From assembly GCA_934162685.1 (NCBI GenBank), contig CAKPJO010000061.1, positions 1 through 8,852 of the forward strand: a stretch of 8,852 nucleotides of DNA, given 5' to 3'. Positions 5,380 to 8,852 of this stretch are shown piece by piece. Numbering within the stretch: the first letter of the stretch is position 1; each line of letters opens with the position of its first letter. The notes beneath the pieces were generated by a model. The model did not search any database and was not told the DNA's origin. It saw only the letters and a list, made by a program, of their open reading frames with translations. The DNA comes from an uncultured Bacilli bacterium. GTDB lineage: Bacteria; Bacillota_I; Bacilli_A; RFN20; CAG-826. Made by a program: the position numbers and the translations under genes.

Positions 5380-7452
5380 ATGGGACGCGAATATAGCTTA
5401 GAAAAAACTAGAAATATCGGTATCATGGCTCACATAGATGCTGGTAAGACTACTACAACAGAACGTATATTATTTTATACGGGTGTAAGCCACAAAATTG
5501 GTGAAGTTCATGATGGAACTGCAACAATGGACTGGATGGAACAAGAAAGAGAAAGAGGTATTACAATTACTTCTGCTTCAACTACAGCACACTGGAAAGG
5601 ATATAGATTAAACATTATCGATACTCCAGGACACGTAGACTTTACTGCTGAAGTAGAAAGATCATTAAGAGTACTTGATGGAGCAGTTACAGTACTTGAT
5701 GGAAAAAACGGCGTTGAAGCTCAAACTGAAACAGTTTGGAGACAAGGAAGCAAATACAATGTTCCAAGAATTGTATTTGTAAACAAACTTGATGCAATTG
5801 GCGCTGATTTTGAAATGTGTATTGAAACACTTCATAGTAGACTTGCTGCTGCAGGATATGCTGTTCAATATCCAGTAGGTAGAGAAAACAACTTTAAAGG
5901 TATTATTGATATTATTGAAAAGAAAACTTATATCTATAATGATGATAAAGGTTTAGATGTTACAATAATGGATAAAGTACTTGAAGGCTATGAAAGCAAA
6001 GTTGAAGAATTAAGAGGAAAATTGTTTGAAGCAATTTCTCAATATGATGATGCATTCTTTGAAAAATATATGGAAGATCCAACTGGTGAAAACATGGATA
6101 TTGCTGATATTAAAAAGGCAATTAGATCTGGTGTTTTATCTGGAGAATTCTTTCCAGTATTTGCCGGTGCATCATATAAAAACAAAGGTATTCAATTACT
6201 ATTAGATGGAGTAATTGATTATTTACCAAGTCCTTTAGATGTTGAACCTGCAAAGGGTACATTAAATGATGAAGAGTACGTTGTACCAGTATCAGATGAT
6301 GCACCATTCTCAGCTTTAGCATTTAAGGTTATGACTGACCCTTATGTTGGAAAATTGACATACATTAGAGTTTATTCAGGAAAATTAACTTCTGGTTCTT
6401 ATGTATATAACTCAACAAAAGGCAAAAAAGAAAGAATTTCAAGAATTTTATTAATGCACGCTAATTCAAGACGTGAAATTAACGAATTGTATACTGGAGA
6501 TATTGCCGCAGTAATTGGCTTAAAAGATACTACAACTGGTGATACTTTAGCAAATGAAAATACACCTGTAATTCTTGAATCATTAGTATTCCCAGAACCA
6601 GTTATTTCACAAGCAATTGAACCATGTTCTAAAAATGATCAAGAAAAATTACAAATTGCTTTAGCAAAGCTTGCTGAAGAAGATCCTACTTTTAAAGCAT
6701 ATACCAATGCTGAAACAGGTCAAACAATTATTTCTGGTATGGGTGAACTTCACCTTGATATTATAGTTGATCGTGTACGTCGTGAATTCCACGTACAAGC
6801 AAATGTAGGTGAACCGCAAGTTGCATATCGTGAAACAATTCAAGCAACAGGTGAGGTTGAAGGTAAATTCGTTCGTCAAAGTGGTGGTAAGGGCCAATAC
6901 GGTGATGTATGGATTAAGTTTGAACCAAACCCAGGAAAAGGCTTTGAATTCGTTGATGGAACTGTTGGTGGAAGTGTTCCTGGTGAATACATTAAGCCAG
7001 TAAGAGATGGCTTAGTTGATGCTATGGCTGGTGGAATTAAGTGGGGTTATCCAGCAATAGATATTAAGGCTACATTATTTGATGGTTCATACCATGAGGT
7101 TGACTCTTCAGAAGCAGCATTTAAAATTGCGGCATCAATGGCATTCCATCAAGCAGCAAATGTTTGTAAAGCAGTTTTACTAGAACCAATTATGAGTCTT
7201 GAGGTTACAGTACCTATGGAATACATGGGAGACGTAATGGGTAATATTTCTTCAAAGAGAGGAAAGATTGATGGTATGGAAGCAAAAGGAAATGCTCAAA
7301 TCATTAAAGCCTTTATTCCATTAGCTGGAATGTTTGGCTATGCTACATCACTTCGTTCTTTAACAGCTGGAAGAGGAACATTTACTATGCAATTCTCTCA
7401 TTATGAAGTAGTTCCTGAATCTATAATGAGTAAAATGGAAACAAAACATTAA
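5380..7452 (+). CDS. fusA: Elongation factor G (translocase GTPase)
   Basis: The protein is 690 residues, the expected bacterial EF-G length, starting MGREYSLEKTRNIGIMAHID. EF-G uses GTP to move tRNAs and mRNA through the ribosome and, with RRF, recycles ribosomes. GTPase motifs are G1 AHIDAGKTT (17-25), switch I RGITIT (59-64), G3 DTPGH (81-85), G4 NKLD (135-138) and a G5 region AGASYKNKG (262-270), where GSAFKNKG is more usual. Domain II follows at about 300-400, and domain III contains GMGELHLDII. Domain IV includes GGSVPGEYIKPV and the tip region SYHEVDSSE (570-578), whose His572 matches the tip His that contacts the decoding site. Domain V ends SHYEVVPESI. The start ATG is fixed by family alignment because no strong Shine-Dalgarno site is present and TAG at 5362-5364 blocks upstream extension. 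There is no sign of a frameshift. Confidence 0.98.
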   Translation: MGREYSLEKTRNIGIMAHIDAGKTTTTERILFYTGVSHKIGEVHDGTATMDWMEQERERGITITSASTTAHWKGYRLNIIDTPGHVDFTAEVERSLRVLDGAVTVLDGKNGVEAQTETVWRQGSKYNVPRIVFVNKLDAIGADFEMCIETLHSRLAAAGYAVQYPVGRENNFKGIIDIIEKKTYIYNDDKGLDVTIMDKVLEGYESKVEELRGKLFEAISQYDDAFFEKYMEDPTGENMDIADIKKAIRSGVLSGEFFPVFAGASYKNKGIQLLLDGVIDYLPSPLDVEPAKGTLNDEEYVVPVSDDAPFSALAFKVMTDPYVGKLTYIRVYSGKLTSGSYVYNSTKGKKERISRILLMHANSRREINELYTGDIAAVIGLKDTTTGDTLANENTPVILESLVFPEPVISQAIEPCSKNDQEKLQIALAKLAEEDPTFKAYTNAETGQTIISGMGELHLDIIVDRVRREFHVQANVGEPQVAYRETIQATGEVEGKFVRQSGGKGQYGDVWIKFEPNPGKGFEFVDGTVGGSVPGEYIKPVRDGLVDAMAGGIKWGYPAIDIKATLFDGSYHEVDSSEAAFKIAASMAFHQAANVCKAVLLEPIMSLEVTVPMEYMGDVMGNISSKRGKIDGMEAKGNAQIIKAFIPLAGMFGYATSLRSLTAGRGTFTMQFSHYEVVPESIMSKMETKH

Positions 7453-7554
7453 TAAAAAACAAAAAAAAAGATTTTTGAATCAATTTATATTGATTTAAAA
7501 TATAAAAAATTATAAAATAATACTATAGTAAAAAAATATTGGAGGAAAATTAAA
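7453..7554 (+). other. fusA-tuf intergenic region
   Basis: This 102-base gap is almost pure A+T. It holds nine consecutive A at 7461-7469 and a long weak hairpin: TTTTGAATCAA (7473-7483) with TTGATTTAAAA (7490-7500), 11 pairs including one G-U and a single G-C. It ends with the tuf Shine-Dalgarno GGAGG at 7541-7545. There is no T-tract after the hairpin on the plus strand, so it is not a plus-strand terminator and fusA transcripts should continue into tuf. A separate tuf promoter cannot be shown convincingly. Confidence 0.6.
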
Positions 7555-8739
7555 ATGGCAAAAGCAAAATTTGATAGAAGTAAGCCACACGTTAATATTG
7601 GTACAATCGGACACGTTGACCATGGAAAAACTACACTTACTGCAGCTATCACTAAAGTATTAGCAGAAAAGGGTGGAGCTACATTCACAAAATATGATGA
7701 AATTGATAAGGCTCCAGAAGAAAAAGCAAGAGGTATCACTATTAATACTGCTCACGTAGAATACCAAACTGAAAAGAGACACTATGCACACGTTGACTGT
7801 CCAGGACACGCTGACTATGTAAAGAACATGATTACTGGTGCAGCTCAAATGGATGGAGCTATCCTAGTTGTTGCAGCTACTGATGGACCAATGCCTCAAA
7901 CTCGTGAACACATCTTACTTGCTCGTCAAGTTGGTGTTCCTTATATCGTTGTTTACCTAAATAAATGTGATATGGTAGATGATGAAGAATTATTAGATTT
8001 AGTTGAAATGGAAGTTCGTGATCTATTAACTGAATACGGATTCCCAGGTGATGATACTCCAATCATTCGTGGTTCAGCTTTAAAGGCTCTTGAAGGAGAT
8101 CCTAAGTATGTTGAATCTATCAACCAATTAATGGAAGCTGTTGACACATATATTCCTACTCCAGTTCATGATACAGATAAGCCATTCTTAATGCCTATCG
8201 AAGATGTTATGACAATTTCTGGTCGTGGTACAGTTGTTACAGGACGTGTTGAACGTGGTATCATTAACTTAAACGATCCAGTAGAAATCGTTGGTATTAA
8301 AGAAACTCAAAAATCAGTTGTTACTGGTCTTGAAATGTTCCGTAAGTTATTAGACTTTGCTGAAGCAGGAGATAACGTTGGTGCATTACTTCGTGGTATT
8401 AACAGAGATCAAGTTATCCGTGGTCAAGTATTAGCTAAACCAGGATCAGTTCATCCACATCACAAGTTCACTGCAGCTTGTTATATCTTAACTAAAGAAG
8501 AAGGTGGACGTCATAAACCATTCGTTAAGAATTACCGTCCTCAATTCTACTTCAGAACTACTGACGTTACAGGAGTTATCGAATTACCTGATGATGTAGC
8601 AATGGTTATGCCAGGTGATAACGTAACATTCACTGTTGAATTAATTCACCCAATCGCTGTTGAAAAGGGAACTAAGTTCTCAATCCGTGAAGGTGGACAT
8701 ACAATTGGTGCTGGAAACGTTGTAGATATTATTGAATAA
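7555..8739 (+). CDS. tuf: Elongation factor Tu
   Basis: The protein is 394 residues, the standard length, starting MAKAKFDRSKPHVNIGTIGH. EF-Tu carries aminoacyl-tRNA to the ribosomal A site as a GTP complex. Motifs are G1 GHVDHGKT (19-26), switch I RGITINTAH (59-67) with Thr62, G3 DCPGHADYV (81-89) with catalytic His85, G4 NKCD (136-139) and G5 GSALKALEG. The domain II signature ISGRGTVVTGRVERG and domain III RPQFYFRTTDVTG follow, and the protein ends GAGNVVDIIE. GGAGG (7541-7545) lies nine bases before the ATG. Codons are visibly more optimised (many CGT Arg and C-ending Ile/Asn/His) than in the lipoprotein, as expected for the most abundant protein. It is the last gene of the operon. No terminator follows in the window; a group II intron end on the opposite strand starts 11 bases after the stop. 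Confidence 0.98.
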   Translation: MAKAKFDRSKPHVNIGTIGHVDHGKTTLTAAITKVLAEKGGATFTKYDEIDKAPEEKARGITINTAHVEYQTEKRHYAHVDCPGHADYVKNMITGAAQMDGAILVVAATDGPMPQTREHILLARQVGVPYIVVYLNKCDMVDDEELLDLVEMEVRDLLTEYGFPGDDTPIIRGSALKALEGDPKYVESINQLMEAVDTYIPTPVHDTDKPFLMPIEDVMTISGRGTVVTGRVERGIINLNDPVEIVGIKETQKSVVTGLEMFRKLLDFAEAGDNVGALLRGINRDQVIRGQVLAKPGSVHPHHKFTAACYILTKEEGGRHKPFVKNYRPQFYFRTTDVTGVIELPDDVAMVMPGDNVTFTVELIHPIAVEKGTKFSIREGGHTIGAGNVVDIIE

Positions 8740-8750
8740 TTAATCTAACA

Positions 8751-8790
8751 ATAGGGTAGAGAGAAAATAATTAATATTTTCGTCCCTCCC
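8751..8790 (-). ncRNA. Group II intron domain VI with branch point and 3' splice site
   Basis: The helix is complete with one bulged A opposite plus-strand T8757 and one unpaired C (8782). The predicted intron ends in TAT, which fits the AY rule for group II 3' ends. The 3' exon would begin at 8750 on the minus strand, only 11 bases from the tuf stop codon. Confidence 0.8.
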
Positions 8791-8793
8791 ATT

Positions 8794-8824
8794 GCACCGT
8801 ACGTACGGGTCTCGTATACGGCGC
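8794..8824 (-). ncRNA. Group II intron domain V (catalytic hairpin)
   Basis: Domain V holds the two catalytic metal ions of the ribozyme. The lower helix, CG bulge and CGC triad are all intact. At 31 nt it is slightly shorter than the common 34 nt because the distal stem has four pairs. Intact pairing argues the intron is, or was recently, functional. Confidence 0.85.
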
Positions 8825-8852
8825 TACATTTATATTGATTACAAACTACTAA

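Larger units (their letters stand above)
8751..8852 (-). mobile_element. 3' end of a group II intron (domains V and VI), continuing beyond the window
   Basis: Read on the minus strand, 8824-8794 is a 31-nt domain V. GCGCCGTA pairs with TACGGTGC over eight base pairs with a G-U at pair 3. A CG bulge follows on the 3' side, then TACG/CGTA and a five-base loop. The catalytic triad is CGC (8823-8821). After a three-base linker, 8790-8754 forms domain VI: GGG/CCC, a single bulged A (complement of 8757), AGGGA/TCTCT, then GAAAATA/TATTTTC closed by TTAAT. The bulged A is seven bases from the predicted intron end TAT (8753-8751), the normal distance for the lariat branch point. Domains I-IV and any reverse transcriptase lie past the right edge. 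The 28 bases at 8825-8852 would be the end of domain IV. The CGC triad with a bulged branch A leaves the class open. Confidence 0.88.

Noticed and set aside
5213..5401. Plus-strand 62-codon frame overlapping the end of rpsG and start of fusA
   Set aside because: It is an out-of-frame shadow of the S7 C-terminus with no ribosome binding site.
7484..7495. 12-base match TTTATATTGATT between 7484-7495 and 8829-8840 as a repeat
   Set aside because: It is a short low-complexity A+T match with no extension. Chance is sufficient.
7490..7516. Separate tuf promoter (TTGATT, 15 bases, TATAAA)
   Set aside because: Spacing is too short, the -35 is part of a hairpin arm, and TATAAA-like strings are expected by chance in DNA this AT-rich. 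A tuf promoter is plausible biologically but not shown.
8751..8790. The 8754-8790 stem as the tuf terminator
   Set aside because: On the plus strand the stem is not followed by a T-tract. Its details (bulged A, AT end, adjacent domain V) fit group II domain VI precisely.
1..8852. CRISPR array, tRNA or rRNA genes
   Set aside because: No regularly spaced direct repeats and no tRNA- or rRNA-like sequences were seen in any intergenic stretch.

Overview
The window is AT-rich DNA from a low-GC member of the Bacillota, most likely a Bacilli-like lineage. Three things support this. The S12 protein carries the extra loop between its N-terminal arm and the PQKKGVCTRV motif that I know from Bacillus-type S12 and that is absent from E. 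coli S12. The promoters are clean TTGACA/TATAAT types, and most ribosome binding sites are AAGGAG or GGAGG. All four complete tRNA/ribosome genes and the lipoprotein end in TAA or TAG and write Trp as TGG. No in-frame TGA was seen, so nothing suggests the Mycoplasma code. I cannot name a genus.

Layout. Positions 1-180 are the last 59 codons of a TnpB (IS200/IS605-type) nuclease gene. It is followed by a structured right-end region (about 181-270) that should hold the 3' part of its guide (omega) RNA, then a terminator-like hairpin (285-325). A strong promoter (412-441) drives a single 1252-residue secreted lipoprotein gene (486-4244), closed by a textbook intrinsic terminator (4269-4303). Twenty bases later the promoter of the str operon begins (4324-4352). 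The operon reads through an approximately 80-nt structured leader into rpsL (S12), rpsG (S7), fusA (EF-G) and tuf (EF-Tu). Eleven bases after the tuf stop codon the sequence changes character. Positions 8751-8852 read, on the minus strand, as the 3' end of a group II intron: domain V, domain VI with a bulged branch-point A, and a 3' splice site.

How the parts work together. S12 and S7 are 30S subunit proteins of the decoding and mRNA-exit regions. EF-G and EF-Tu are the two GTPases of the elongation cycle, so the operon coordinates ribosome and factor supply. The lipoprotein is an independent transcription unit. It has a Ser/Thr-rich stalk and four copies of a degenerate module of unknown function, interrupted by OB-fold-like and InlB-like beta domains. 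Its job is probably extracellular binding, but nothing in the sequence proves a ligand.

The core operon is ordinary. The parts worth a second look are the modular lipoprotein, the possible pseudoknot at the TnpB element's right end, and the group II intron lying antisense just behind a very highly expressed gene.
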